Positions 1-7,724 of a stretch of 64,000 bases of DNA are shown here, piece by piece. The position numbers and the translations under genes are program-made. The stretch is from positions 558,001-622,000 of the forward strand of contig NZ_NSJF01000001.1 in assembly GCF_002285285.1 (NCBI RefSeq), given 5' to 3'. Numbering within the stretch: the first letter of the stretch is position 1; each line of letters begins with the position of its first letter. The notes under the pieces are model-generated. The model was given only the letters and a program-made list of their open reading frames with translations. It was not told the DNA's origin and ran no database searches. This DNA is from Vandammella animalimorsus (GTDB lineage: Bacteria > Pseudomonadota > Gammaproteobacteria > Burkholderiales > Burkholderiaceae_C).

Positions 1-964
1 CACACAGGCCGAACACTCCGATGATGCCCATCAGCCCTTCGCCACCCAGCGGCATGTGGTAGACGTACAGCCCGGCGCCGTACTTGGGCACACCCTGCAC
101 GCCCATGAACAAGGCCCAGCGAAAGCCCCAGGCAGCGGCGCACACGGCCGTGCCCAGCACCGCGATCATGGCCGGCGAGTGCAGCCAAAGGGCAGGGCGC
201 AGCCAGAACACCATCACCAATGCACCGAAGATCACCGACAGCCACAGGCTGATGCGCCAGATCGGGAAGTTGGCATACAGCTCCTTGGCGGCCAGGAACG
301 ACGGGGTTTGCAGCCAGTGCCCGCCAATGGCCCAGGCGCAGGCCACGGCCAGCAGCGCCAGGCTCAGGCCAAGCCCCAGCTTGCCCAGCCAGGCCCGCAC
401 GGCCACGTCGCGCCCGGCCTGCATCCACAGCGTCAGTCCCAGCGCGCAGCCCACGGCTGCCAGCCAGGCTGTCAGCGTCAGGTTCAGCGGCACCCAGGGG
501 TTGCTCCACAGCGGGCGGGCGCGGACGATGGCAATCTCGGCGCCGGTATAGACCGCAATCGTGATGGACGAGAACACCAGCGCCAGCGCCAGCCAGCGCA
601 TCCAGCGGTGCCATCCCAGCCACCAGGTCAGGCATACGCCCAGCGAGAGCGTCACGAACACCGGCAGCAGCAGAGCGCCCAGCGACATCCAAGACCAAGG
701 GGTGAAGTGGGCATAGAAATGCCAGAAGCGCGCCGGCTGGTGCAAGTCCGCCAGCAAGGCCACTGGCGCGCTGATGGCGGTGACGGCCAGCAGCACGATG
801 GCCAGTGGCAGGGCCTTGGCCGCCGGATGCTGGGCCGGGGCCCAGGCGCCCCAGGCGGCCAGCATGGCCGCGCCTGTGGCCATGCCGATGAGGAAGAAGT
901 ACTGCACGGCCCAGGGCAGCCATGCGGCTTCGTAATACGGTGTCAAAAGCTCAATGATCTCCAT
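1..964 (-). CDS. ttrC: Tetrathionate reductase membrane subunit C (NrfD/PsrC family), 3' end outside window
   Basis: This is an integral membrane quinol dehydrogenase subunit that would pass electrons from the quinol pool to the iron-sulfur subunit TtrB and then to the catalytic TtrA. Reading the complement from the ATG at 964 gives an unbroken frame to the left edge, about 321 residues, starting MEIIELLTPYYEAAWLPWAV. Several hydrophobic segments rich in Trp and Leu alternate with short loops, as in NrfD-type proteins. It starts 52 bases after the ttrB stop, in the same direction, which matches the ttrBCA order known from Salmonella. The C-terminus and any ttrA lie beyond the window. The NrfD family is clear; the substrate is inferred from ttrB and ttrSR. 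Confidence 0.85.
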   Translation of the reverse strand, partial: MEIIELLTPYYEAAWLPWAVQYFFLIGMATGAAMLAAWGAWAPAQHPAAKALPLAIVLLAVTAISAPVALLADLHQPARFWHFYAHFTPWSWMSLGALLLPVFVTLSLGVCLTWWLGWHRWMRWLALALVFSSITIAVYTGAEIAIVRARPLWSNPWVPLNLTLTAWLAAVGCALGLTLWMQAGRDVAVRAWLGKLGLGLSLALLAVACAWAIGGHWLQTPSFLAAKELYANFPIWRISLWLSVIFGALVMVFWLRPALWLHSPAMIAVLGTAVCAAAWGFRWALFMGVQGVPKYGAGLYVYHMPLGGEGLMGIIGVFGLC

Positions 965-1016
965 GATGGAAGTCCTTCGGGATGGATCGAATCTGCGTTG
1001 GATTGCGGCGCGGCGC

Positions 1017-1796
1017 TCAATGCTCGGCAATCAGGCGCACGCTGGCTTGCCCATCGACGCCATTGACGAACTCATCGGGCAGGCCGATGTAGAACACGCG
1101 GGGGGCGGTATTCATGCCGGGCTTGAGGACTTTGATCTCCTCCTTGGACTCGGCCATGCGGCGGTTGATCTCGCTGTTCGGATCCATCAAATCGCCAATC
1201 ACGCGCGCGCCGCCCACACAGCTCTCCACACAGGCGGGCAGCAGGCCCACCTCCAGCCGGTGCTCGCAGAACGTGCACTTGTCGGCCGTTTGCGTCTCGT
1301 GGTTGATGAAACGCGCGTCGTAGGGGCAGGCCTGCACGCAATAGCCGCAGCCCACGCAGCGGGTGTTGTCCACCAGCACCACGCCGTCCTCGCGTTGGAA
1401 GGTCGCCTGCACGGGGCAGACCGGCACGCAGGGCGGGTTGTCGCAGTGGTTGCACAGGCGCGGCAGGCTCACCATCGCGGGGGCCGTGCCATCGTTGCGG
1501 TCGATCTCGTACTGCAACACCGTGGTGCGGAACTGCCCAATGGGCGGCTGGTTCTCCGCCGAGCAGCTGACCGTGCAGGCCTGACAGCCGATGCACTTGC
1601 GCATGTCGATCAGCATGCCAAAGCGCTTGCCTTCCATGCCGGGGCGGCGCGGCGGCTGGTCGTTGATGCCAGCGCGCGCGGGCAGGATGGGGATCACCGT
1701 GGCCGTGGCGCTCAGGCCCAGCAGGCCCTTGAGAAAGCCGCGCTTGCCACGGCTGGGCTTGGCGCCCGAAGCGCAGGGAGAGGAGGGCTGGTTCAT
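1017..1796 (-). CDS. ttrB: Tetrathionate reductase iron-sulfur subunit B
   Basis: This 259-residue periplasmic electron-transfer subunit carries four [4Fe-4S] clusters. Sixteen cysteines fall in four groups: C68/71/74/78, C115/118/123/127, C147/150/153/157 and C174/177/189/193. The N-terminus has a Tat-like signal with KR in place of RR before GFLKGLLGLSA, ending near PARA (about residue 41). Salmonella TtrB, as I remember it, also has KR, so this is probably not a defect. The stretch LCNHCDNPPCVPVCPVQATF and the motif VLKPG near the C-terminus are typical of TtrB rather than of generic DmsB/NrfC proteins. A strong GGAGG lies seven bases before the ATG. It is followed by ttrC and preceded by ttrSR, all on one strand. 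Confidence 0.93.
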   Translation of the reverse strand: MNQPSSPCASGAKPSRGKRGFLKGLLGLSATATVIPILPARAGINDQPPRRPGMEGKRFGMLIDMRKCIGCQACTVSCSAENQPPIGQFRTTVLQYEIDRNDGTAPAMVSLPRLCNHCDNPPCVPVCPVQATFQREDGVVLVDNTRCVGCGYCVQACPYDARFINHETQTADKCTFCEHRLEVGLLPACVESCVGGARVIGDLMDPNSEINRRMAESKEEIKVLKPGMNTAPRVFYIGLPDEFVNGVDGQASVRLIAEH

Positions 1797-1884
1797 GGCC
1801 GCACCTCCAGAGAACGGGCAAGGGCTGGGTAGGAAATTGAAATTTTGGTCATCGTGGCACCTACTGCAAATCTCATGACTTGCC

Positions 1885-1913
1885 AGAGTAAGTGGCTATT
1901 GACCATTTTTCAA
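1885..1913 (-). promoter_or_regulatory. Candidate ttrB promoter in the 350-base ttrR-ttrB gap
   Basis: The gap 1797-2146 has no credible gene. On the minus strand it contains TTGAAA (1908-1913), a 17-base spacer and TACTCT (1885-1890), about 90 bases before the ttrB ATG. The -35 is good and the -10 is weak, which fits a promoter needing an activator such as TtrR. The stretch around it is AT-rich against a GC-rich background. No TtrR operator could be assigned. A dispersed repeat copy occupies 2013-2036. Confidence 0.35.
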
Positions 1914-2012
1914 TTGGGGGCTTTGGCCAGTGCCCTAGATGAAATTACCTATTGCCTTGTCTGTGGCAAGTGTTTGTAGGCGCGGCGCACGCTGCCAGGG
2001 CCAGCGCGGGGG

Positions 2013-2036
2013 GCAAAGTGCATAACACGCTCTAAA
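2013..2036 (-). repeat. Dispersed intergenic repeat, copy 1
   Basis: On the minus strand GAGCGTGTTATGCACTTTGC (2013-2032) matches 19 of 20 bases of 27466-27485, and both lie in intergenic DNA. The preceding bases read TTTA, so the element begins TTTAGAGCGTGTT. A related TTAGAGCGTGTT is present at 35346-35362. Function unknown. Confidence 0.6.
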
Positions 2037-2146
2037 GGCCTTTGCGTCGCAGTAGAGCGGTGCCAGTTGGAGATGGCTGCAAGGTGCGCCCATTGCTTTG
2101 CATGTCGCAAAACGGGGCGCGAACAAACTTTGGGTGTGAGCAGGCC

Positions 2147-2779
2147 CTAATCCAGCGCCTGCGCATCGGCGGCGAGCATGAGCCTGGTCAGCTCGGCGGC
2201 GTTGGCGACTTCGGTTTTCTCCAGCACATGCTGGCGGTGCACGTGCACGGTTTTTTCGCTGATGTCCAGCAGGCGGGCCACGGTTTTGTTGGGGTGGCCT
2301 TGCGCGACCAGGCGCGCCACTTCGTGCTCGCGCGGCGAGAGCCGTTGCAGCCGCGCGCGGGCGCCGGCCTGGCGCTGGTTGTGCTGCTGCAGTTCGCGCG
2401 TACGCTGTACGGCCTGGTCCACGGCATCGAGCAAGGCCTGGTCTTTGAAGGGCTTTTCCAGGAAGTCGCAGGCGCCTGCCTTCATGGCCTGCACGGCCAG
2501 CTCGACATCGCCGTGGCCGGTCATGAAGACGATGGCCGCGTGCCAGCCGCGGCTGCGCAGGTGCTGTTGCAGCACCAGGCCGCTCATGATGGGCATGCGG
2601 ATGTCCAGCAGCAGGCAGCCCAGGTCGGCGGGCGGCTGCGCGTGCGCGTCCAGAAAGGCCTGGGCGCTGTCGTATTGCACGACCGTCCAGCCCACGGAAT
2701 CGAGCAAAAAGGCCACGGAGCGGCGAAAGGCGGCGTCGTCGTCCACCAGGTAGATGGAAAGGTCTTGGGCTGTGTTCAT
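2147..2779 (-). CDS. ttrR: Tetrathionate response regulator TtrR (FixJ/LuxR type)
   Basis: This 210-residue two-component regulator would activate ttrBCA when phosphorylated by TtrS. The receiver domain spans about 1-125, with acidic residues D13/D14, phospho-acceptor D59 in LLLDIRMP and K109 in EKPF. A LuxR-type helix-turn-helix follows (about 145-205: LSPREHEVARLVAQG, KTVARLLDISEKTVHVHRQ). The ATG at 2779 overlaps the ttrS stop in an ATGA, so the pair is translationally coupled. The frame stays open upstream of this ATG, but only as a shadow of ttrS. Assignment to TtrR rather than another FixJ-type regulator rests on the partner kinase and on adjacent ttrBC. Confidence 0.88.
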   Translation of the reverse strand: MNTAQDLSIYLVDDDAAFRRSVAFLLDSVGWTVVQYDSAQAFLDAHAQPPADLGCLLLDIRMPIMSGLVLQQHLRSRGWHAAIVFMTGHGDVELAVQAMKAGACDFLEKPFKDQALLDAVDQAVQRTRELQQHNQRQAGARARLQRLSPREHEVARLVAQGHPNKTVARLLDISEKTVHVHRQHVLEKTEVANAAELTRLMLAADAQALD

Positions 2780-4686
2780 GGGGCGGGCAGGCTGAGGGAA
2801 AACACCATGCCGGGGCCATCGGCGGGGCGCTGGCCTTGCAGCTGTCCGCCATGGGCCTCGGCAATGCTTTTGCAGATCGACAGGCCCAGGCCCAGGCCTT
2901 CGTCCTTGGTGGTGTAGAAGGGCTCGAACAGGCGCTGCAGTTGCGCATCGGACATGCCGATGCCGTAGTCGCGCACATGGATCCAGGCCCAGCCCTCGGT
3001 CTGTTCGAGCTCGATGCGAATGTGTTGCTCGCCTGCGGGCACGGTTTGCATGGCGTCCTGCGCGTTTTTGAAGAAGTTGAGCAGGATTTGCTGGATTTGC
3101 AGCGGGTCGGCCTGCACCCGCAGCTGTGGGGGCAGGCGGTCGAGCACCTGAATGTAGGGGGCGTTGCGCTGCATGCCCTGAAACAGGGCGATGGCGTCCT
3201 GCACCAGCGCGGGCACGGCGCAGGGCTCGCGCACGTTGGTGCGCTTGCGCACGAAGCCTTTGATGCGCTTGAGGATTTCGGCAGCGGCGTGCGCTTGCGT
3301 GACGATGCTGGAGGAGGCCTCGCGCACGGCGTCGTCGGTCAGGCGGCCGTTGTCCAGGCGGCGCAGCAGGCTTTGGGCGTAGTTGCTCACACCGGCCAGC
3401 GGTTGGCTGAGCTCGTGGGCCAAGGTGGTGGAGAGCTCGCCCAGCACCGACAGGCGCGAGAGGTGCTCGGCCTGTTCCTGGTTGGAGCGCATGCGCATCT
3501 CGAAGGTCTCGCGCTCGTGCAGGGCGCGCTCCAGCGCGGCCGTGCGGCTGCGCACCAGGTAATTCACGCGCAGCGTGTAAGCGGCCCAGCACAGCAAGGC
3601 CAGCAAGGCAAAAGGCCAATACTGCTGCGCGATGCGCTGCAAATGGCTGCTTTGCAGATATTGGTAAGAGCCCAATTGCAGCTGACGGAACACGTCGTGG
3701 ATGGGCTGGTAGTCGGCCGGGGCCGTCCAGCCGATGCCATGCTCGGCGGGCTCCATCTGCAGCAGGGCAATGGCCATGGCGCGCGCCAGCTCCGCAGGGG
3801 TGCTGCGCAGCCCGGCCATGGGCCAGTTGGGGTATAGGCGCGATGAGACCGAGCAGCCCAGCGCAGGCACGAACTGGCCCGAGAGCACTTTGTAGCGCTG
3901 ACGCCAGTCGGGCAGGGTCTCCAGCAGGCATGCGCGCACCACGCCAGCGTCGGCGCGTCCCTCGTCGATGGCGCGCAGCACCTGAGGCATGGGATAGCCC
4001 ACGAACAGCAGCCGGGCCAGGTCGCGCCGTGGGTCGATGTGCAAATCGTCAAGTTCGCGCCAAAGGATCTGGTAGCCGCCAAAGCCTTCAGAGGAAATGG
4101 CCGCCAGCGTCTTGCCGCGCAGGTCTTCCAGCGTCTGCAGGTCGCTGCGGTCGTGCCGAGCCACCACCGTGGCTGCAACCGCCAGACTGGAGGTGGGTGA
4201 GCGGCCATGCTCCAGCGTGGCAATGCGGCGCAGGCCAAAGGCAGTCTCCAGCTCCACATACTGGCCCGGATTGGTCAGTACGAAATCGACGTTGCCTTGT
4301 GCCACGGCTTGGCGCAAGGTCTCAAGCCCTAGGTATTGCAGCACCACTTGGTGCTGCGGCAGGGCCGTTCGCAAGTAGTCTGCCAGGGGCTGCCATTCCT
4401 GGGCTGCTGCTGCCTCACCCAGATAAGCCAGGATGCCGATGTGAACGATGGAGTCGCCCGCAGGCGCATCGGGCGATGAGGCCGTGGCCTTGGGCGCTGC
4501 CGGATGTGCACTGATCTCATTCGGATACCCAGCTGCAGCTTGCGCTGCACAGAGCAGCATGGACAAACCCACCAGTAGACAGCTTGCGGCTAACCAAGTC
4601 CGCCAGCGCGAGCAGGGCAGGGCGCTTGCCTGGGCTGCACTGCGTGGCAGAGTACGGTCCGAAGTCACAAGGTTCTGGGCAGGCAT
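2776..4686 (-). CDS. ttrS: Tetrathionate sensor histidine kinase TtrS
   Basis: This 636-residue membrane sensor kinase detects tetrathionate (or a related signal) through a periplasmic PhnD-like domain and phosphorylates TtrR. An N-terminal hydrophobic segment (about 31-52) acts as signal or anchor. A binding-protein-like sensor follows (about 78-325, beginning VHIGILAYLGEA), then a second membrane segment (about 356-375). The kinase core has the H-box LAHELSQPL with H424, N-box QQILLNFFKNAQ with N541, and G-boxes VRDYGIGM and GLGLGLSICKSIAEAHGG. The stop overlaps the ttrR start by four bases. It is divergent from mdh across a 233-base gap. Confidence 0.9.
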   Translation of the reverse strand: MPAQNLVTSDRTLPRSAAQASALPCSRWRTWLAASCLLVGLSMLLCAAQAAAGYPNEISAHPAAPKATASSPDAPAGDSIVHIGILAYLGEAAAAQEWQPLADYLRTALPQHQVVLQYLGLETLRQAVAQGNVDFVLTNPGQYVELETAFGLRRIATLEHGRSPTSSLAVAATVVARHDRSDLQTLEDLRGKTLAAISSEGFGGYQILWRELDDLHIDPRRDLARLLFVGYPMPQVLRAIDEGRADAGVVRACLLETLPDWRQRYKVLSGQFVPALGCSVSSRLYPNWPMAGLRSTPAELARAMAIALLQMEPAEHGIGWTAPADYQPIHDVFRQLQLGSYQYLQSSHLQRIAQQYWPFALLALLCWAAYTLRVNYLVRSRTAALERALHERETFEMRMRSNQEQAEHLSRLSVLGELSTTLAHELSQPLAGVSNYAQSLLRRLDNGRLTDDAVREASSSIVTQAHAAAEILKRIKGFVRKRTNVREPCAVPALVQDAIALFQGMQRNAPYIQVLDRLPPQLRVQADPLQIQQILLNFFKNAQDAMQTVPAGEQHIRIELEQTEGWAWIHVRDYGIGMSDAQLQRLFEPFYTTKDEGLGLGLSICKSIAEAHGGQLQGQRPADGPGMVFSLSLPAP

Positions 4687-4782
4687 GGTGGGCAGTGGGC
4701 GATGATACGCAACAAAACCAACGCCAAGCCGCAGCCTTGGCTACAGCGGGAAACTCGCAGACTCTTATATAAGACATAAGAA

Positions 4783-4812
4783 TTGAGCGATGGGTATAAA
4801 CCCGGGTAGAAT
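4783..4812 (+). promoter_or_regulatory. Candidate sigma-70 promoter for mdh
   Basis: TTGAGC (4783-4788), an 18-base spacer and TAGAAT (4807-4812) lie about 107 bases before the mdh ATG, in the divergent ttrS/mdh gap (4687-4919). Both hexamers match four to five of six consensus bases. This is a motif match only. Confidence 0.5.
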
Positions 4813-4919
4813 GCCGGGTTGCGCTGGCTTGCGACTGCTGTTTGGTGTGGCCTTTGTGGCCTGTCGTGCTGACAGTGGTGCAACGCGCCGTTTTCCTTCA
4901 AACCTAGTGGAGTTTTCGT

Positions 4920-5906
4920 ATGAGCAAAAAAGCCGCACGCGTCGCGGTGACTGGCGCTGCCGGTCAGATTGGTTATGCCCTGTTGTTTCGCATCGCCTCG
5001 GGCGAGATGTTGGGCAAGGATCAACCCGTGATCCTGCAATTGCTGGAAATTCCCGACGAAAAAGCCCAGAAAGCGCTGCAAGGCGTGATCATGGAGCTGC
5101 AAGACTGCGCCTTCCCGCTGCTCGAAGGCATTGTGGCCACAGGCGATCCTGAAGTGGCCTTCAAGGATGCCGACTACGCCCTGCTGGTGGGTGCCCGTCC
5201 GCGCGGCCCCGGCATGGAGCGCGCCGACCTGCTGGCCGCCAACGCCCAGATCTTCACCGCCCAGGGCAAGGCCCTGAACAAAGTGGCCAGCCGCGACGTG
5301 AAAGTGCTGGTGGTGGGCAACCCGGCCAACACCAACGCCTACATCGCCATGAAGAGCGCGCCTGACCTGCCGCGCGAGAACTTCACCGCCATGCTGCGCC
5401 TGGACCACAACCGCGCCGCCAGCCAGATCGCCGAGAAAACCGGCGGCAAAGTCGGCGAGATCGAAAAGCTCACCGTCTGGGGCAACCACTCGCCCACCAT
5501 GTACGCCGATTACCGCTTTGCCACCATCGGCGGCAAGTCCGTCAAGGACACCATCAACGATCAGGAATGGAACGCCAACGTGTTCCTGCCCACCGTAGGC
5601 AAGCGCGGCGCTGCCATTATTGAGGCGCGTGGCCTGTCCTCGGCTGCATCGGCCGCCAACGCCGCCATCGACCATATGCGCGACTGGGCGCTGGGCTCCA
5701 AGGGCCAGTGGGTCACCATGGGCGTGCCTTCCAACGGCGAATACGGCATTCCCAAGGACGTGATCTTCGGCTTCCCCGTGACCACCGAGAACGGCAAGTA
5801 CAAGATTGTCGAAGGCCTGGAAATCGACGCCTTCAGCCAGGAGCGCCTGGACAAGACGCTGGCCGAGCTGCAGGGCGAGCAGGACGGCGTCAAGCACCTG
5901 CTGTAA
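4920..5906 (+). CDS. mdh: Malate dehydrogenase
   Basis: This is the NAD-dependent TCA-cycle enzyme that interconverts malate and oxaloacetate in the cytoplasm. At 328 residues it has the usual length for the proteobacterial cytosolic-type enzyme. The nucleotide-binding loop TGAAGQIG is at 11-18, the substrate arginine motif [14 protein letters not shown] at 91-104, the LDHNRA motif at 161-166 and the catalytic histidine in WGNHSPT (H190). A GGAG precedes the ATG. It heads a plus-strand run with a CoA-ester lyase and acnB, consistent with a TCA gene cluster. Confidence 0.97.
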   Translation: MSKKAARVAVTGAAGQIGYALLFRIASGEMLGKDQPVILQLLEIPDEKAQKALQGVIMELQDCAFPLLEGIVATGDPEVAFKDADYALLVGARPRGPGMERADLLAANAQIFTAQGKALNKVASRDVKVLVVGNPANTNAYIAMKSAPDLPRENFTAMLRLDHNRAASQIAEKTGGKVGEIEKLTVWGNHSPTMYADYRFATIGGKSVKDTINDQEWNANVFLPTVGKRGAAIIEARGLSSAASAANAAIDHMRDWALGSKGQWVTMGVPSNGEYGIPKDVIFGFPVTTENGKYKIVEGLEIDAFSQERLDKTLAELQGEQDGVKHLL

Positions 5907-5993
5907 ATTGGCACAAGCGCTTGCACCTGCATTCTCGCGGGTGCGGCGCTTTTGTCTTGCCCTCTTGCAACGCCTTCCTTTGTCCATCGCACT

Positions 5994-6986
5994 ATGTCTG
6001 CCGCTTCTTCCCACCCCCGTAACGTCCTGCTCGGAGCCCAGGCATCGGCCTGGTTGCTGCCAGTGTGTGACCACTACAGCGGTGTGGAGGCGCGCATGCG
6101 CAAAAGCCTGCAGCTGCAGGCCGAGATGGCCCAGGAGTTTGGCGCCTGCGTGTTCGACGTCACGTTGGACTGCGAGGACGGCGCGCCCGTGGGCGGCGAG
6201 CGCGAGCATGCGGACTTGGTGGTGGAGCTGCTGCGGGGTGTGGCCCCCGGCATGCGGGTTGCAGCGCGCGTGCATGCGGTGGATCACCCCAGCTTTGCTG
6301 AGGATGTGGCCTGCATTGTTGGCCAGGCGCATCAGCGCATGTGCCATTTGATGGTACCCAAGGTCGAGAGCCTGCAGGACGTGCAGCGCGCAGTGGCCCA
6401 TGTCGATGCCGCAGGCGGCGTTGCCTTGCCGCTGCATGTGTTGATCGAGTCGCCACTGGCAGTGCACAACGCGTTCGAGATTGCTGCGCACCCGCGCGTG
6501 CAGTCGCTCAGCTTTGGGTTGATGGATTTTGTTTCGGCCCATGGCGGGGCCATTGGCGCCGATGCCATGGGCGTGAGCGGGCAGTTTCGCCACCCGATGG
6601 TGCTGTGCGCTAAGCTGGACATGGCCGCCGCCTGCCACGCACACGGCAAGACGCCGTCGCACTGCGTCGTGACCGAGTTTTCCGATACAAAGGCCATGGC
6701 TGCCGCAGCACGCCAGGCCAGCCGCGAGCTGAGCTACACGCGTATGTGGAGTATTCACCCGGCGCAGATCCGCCCAATCTTGCAGGCCTTTGCGCCCGAT
6801 GCCGCCGAGATCGAGGCCGCATGCCAGATCATCGAGGCAGCCCAGGCGGCGCAGTGGGCGCCGATCAGCCACCAAGGTGTGTTGCACGATCGAGCCAGCT
6901 ACCGCTACTACTGGCAGGTGTTGGAGCGTGCCTGGCGCACCGGCCAGTCTTTGCCGCATACGGTGCGTGCCTGGTTGGCGGCCTGA
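5994..6986 (+). CDS. HpcH/HpaI aldolase / citrate-lyase-beta-like CoA-ester lyase
   Basis: This 330-residue TIM-barrel enzyme is of the CitE-like family, which cleaves or hydrolyses CoA esters such as citramalyl-, malyl- or beta-methylmalyl-CoA. Family signs are [10 protein letters not shown] with metal-side acidic residues, MVPKVES, the conserved arginines, and SIHPAQI near the C-terminus. An in-frame TTG at 5952 would add 14 residues, but the ATG at 5994 begins a more typical N-terminus. It sits between mdh and acnB, so a role in organic-acid metabolism is likely. The exact substrate cannot be read from the sequence. Confidence 0.82.
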   Translation: MSAASSHPRNVLLGAQASAWLLPVCDHYSGVEARMRKSLQLQAEMAQEFGACVFDVTLDCEDGAPVGGEREHADLVVELLRGVAPGMRVAARVHAVDHPSFAEDVACIVGQAHQRMCHLMVPKVESLQDVQRAVAHVDAAGGVALPLHVLIESPLAVHNAFEIAAHPRVQSLSFGLMDFVSAHGGAIGADAMGVSGQFRHPMVLCAKLDMAAACHAHGKTPSHCVVTEFSDTKAMAAAARQASRELSYTRMWSIHPAQIRPILQAFAPDAAEIEAACQIIEAAQAAQWAPISHQGVLHDRASYRYYWQVLERAWRTGQSLPHTVRAWLAA

Positions 6987-7137
6987 TGCGTGTGCAGGGA
7001 CATTGGTCTTGTTTTTCCGTAGTTGGTGCCGAATACGTTCCAATACGGCCCATGGCGTGGCGCTCGTGAACTCTGCTGGCAGATGGCACGGTAATAGCTC
7101 AGCCCTTTCTTCAACTCATCCCAACGATTGAACCACC

Positions 7138-7650
7138 ATGCGAGTGTTATCGAAACTCCCCGTACTGGCCTTGGCCGCATACGCCTTGGCGGGCTGTGAC
7201 ACGGGAACGCTGCCGTTTTTGAGCAAGGCCAATGGTGCCGCCATGCCTGCAGTCCAGACGGGCGGCCAGCAAGATCAAGCCATCGCCGACCCGCCAGCGC
7301 CTGCGCCAGGGCAGTTTGGCAAGGCCCCCGCAGCGCAGGCTGCACAGGCGCAACAGCCCGCGCCGCTGACCGGGATCGACTACGTCATCAGCAAGGTCAA
7401 GCGCGGTGATTTCCTTTGTGCAGGCGCTGTGACGATCAACGTCAGTGACGCCGCAGACAACCCGCGTGAGTTCGTCATCAAGAGCAAAAGCTTTGAGTTC
7501 CGCATGGTGCCCGTAGTCACCGCCAGCGGTGCCGTGCGCTTGGAAAATGAAGCCAAAGGAGTGATCTGGCTGCAAGTGGCTAACCGCGCCATGCTGATGA
7601 ATCAGAAAAAAGGCCAGCGCATGGCTGCAGAGTGCTTGGCCAAGACCTGA
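7138..7650 (+). CDS. Small predicted lipoprotein of unknown function
   Basis: This is a 170-residue protein with a short basic N-terminus, a hydrophobic run and the lipobox LAGC (Cys at about residue 19), so it is probably a lipid-anchored envelope protein. A proline/alanine/glutamine-rich linker (about 40-75) follows, then a compact domain starting GIDYVISKVKRGDFLCAGAV and containing two further cysteines. I do not recognise the domain. It lies 151 bases after the CoA-ester lyase and 74 before acnB. Nothing ties it to the TCA cycle beyond location. Confidence 0.7.
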   Translation: MRVLSKLPVLALAAYALAGCDTGTLPFLSKANGAAMPAVQTGGQQDQAIADPPAPAPGQFGKAPAAQAAQAQQPAPLTGIDYVISKVKRGDFLCAGAVTINVSDAADNPREFVIKSKSFEFRMVPVVTASGAVRLENEAKGVIWLQVANRAMLMNQKKGQRMAAECLAKT

Positions 7651-7724
7651 TGCCCAGCACTTGAACAGGCATTGCCCAAGCACAACCTAAAACGAAACCG
7701 ATCAATAGCCCCAGGAGAAAAAAC

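Noticed and set aside
56-1066. Plus-strand open frame opposite ttrC
   Set aside because: The minus strand gives a hydrophobic NrfD-type protein; the plus product is Gln/Arg/His-rich with no domain.
1600-1796. Defective Tat signal in TtrB (KR instead of RR)
   Set aside because: As far as I recall, Salmonella TtrB has the same KR, so this is likely normal for the family.
4665-7043. 792-codon open frame on the minus strand across mdh and the CoA-ester lyase gene
   Set aside because: It is antisense to two clear genes, and the His/Gly/Val-rich composition is typical of complement frames in GC-rich DNA.
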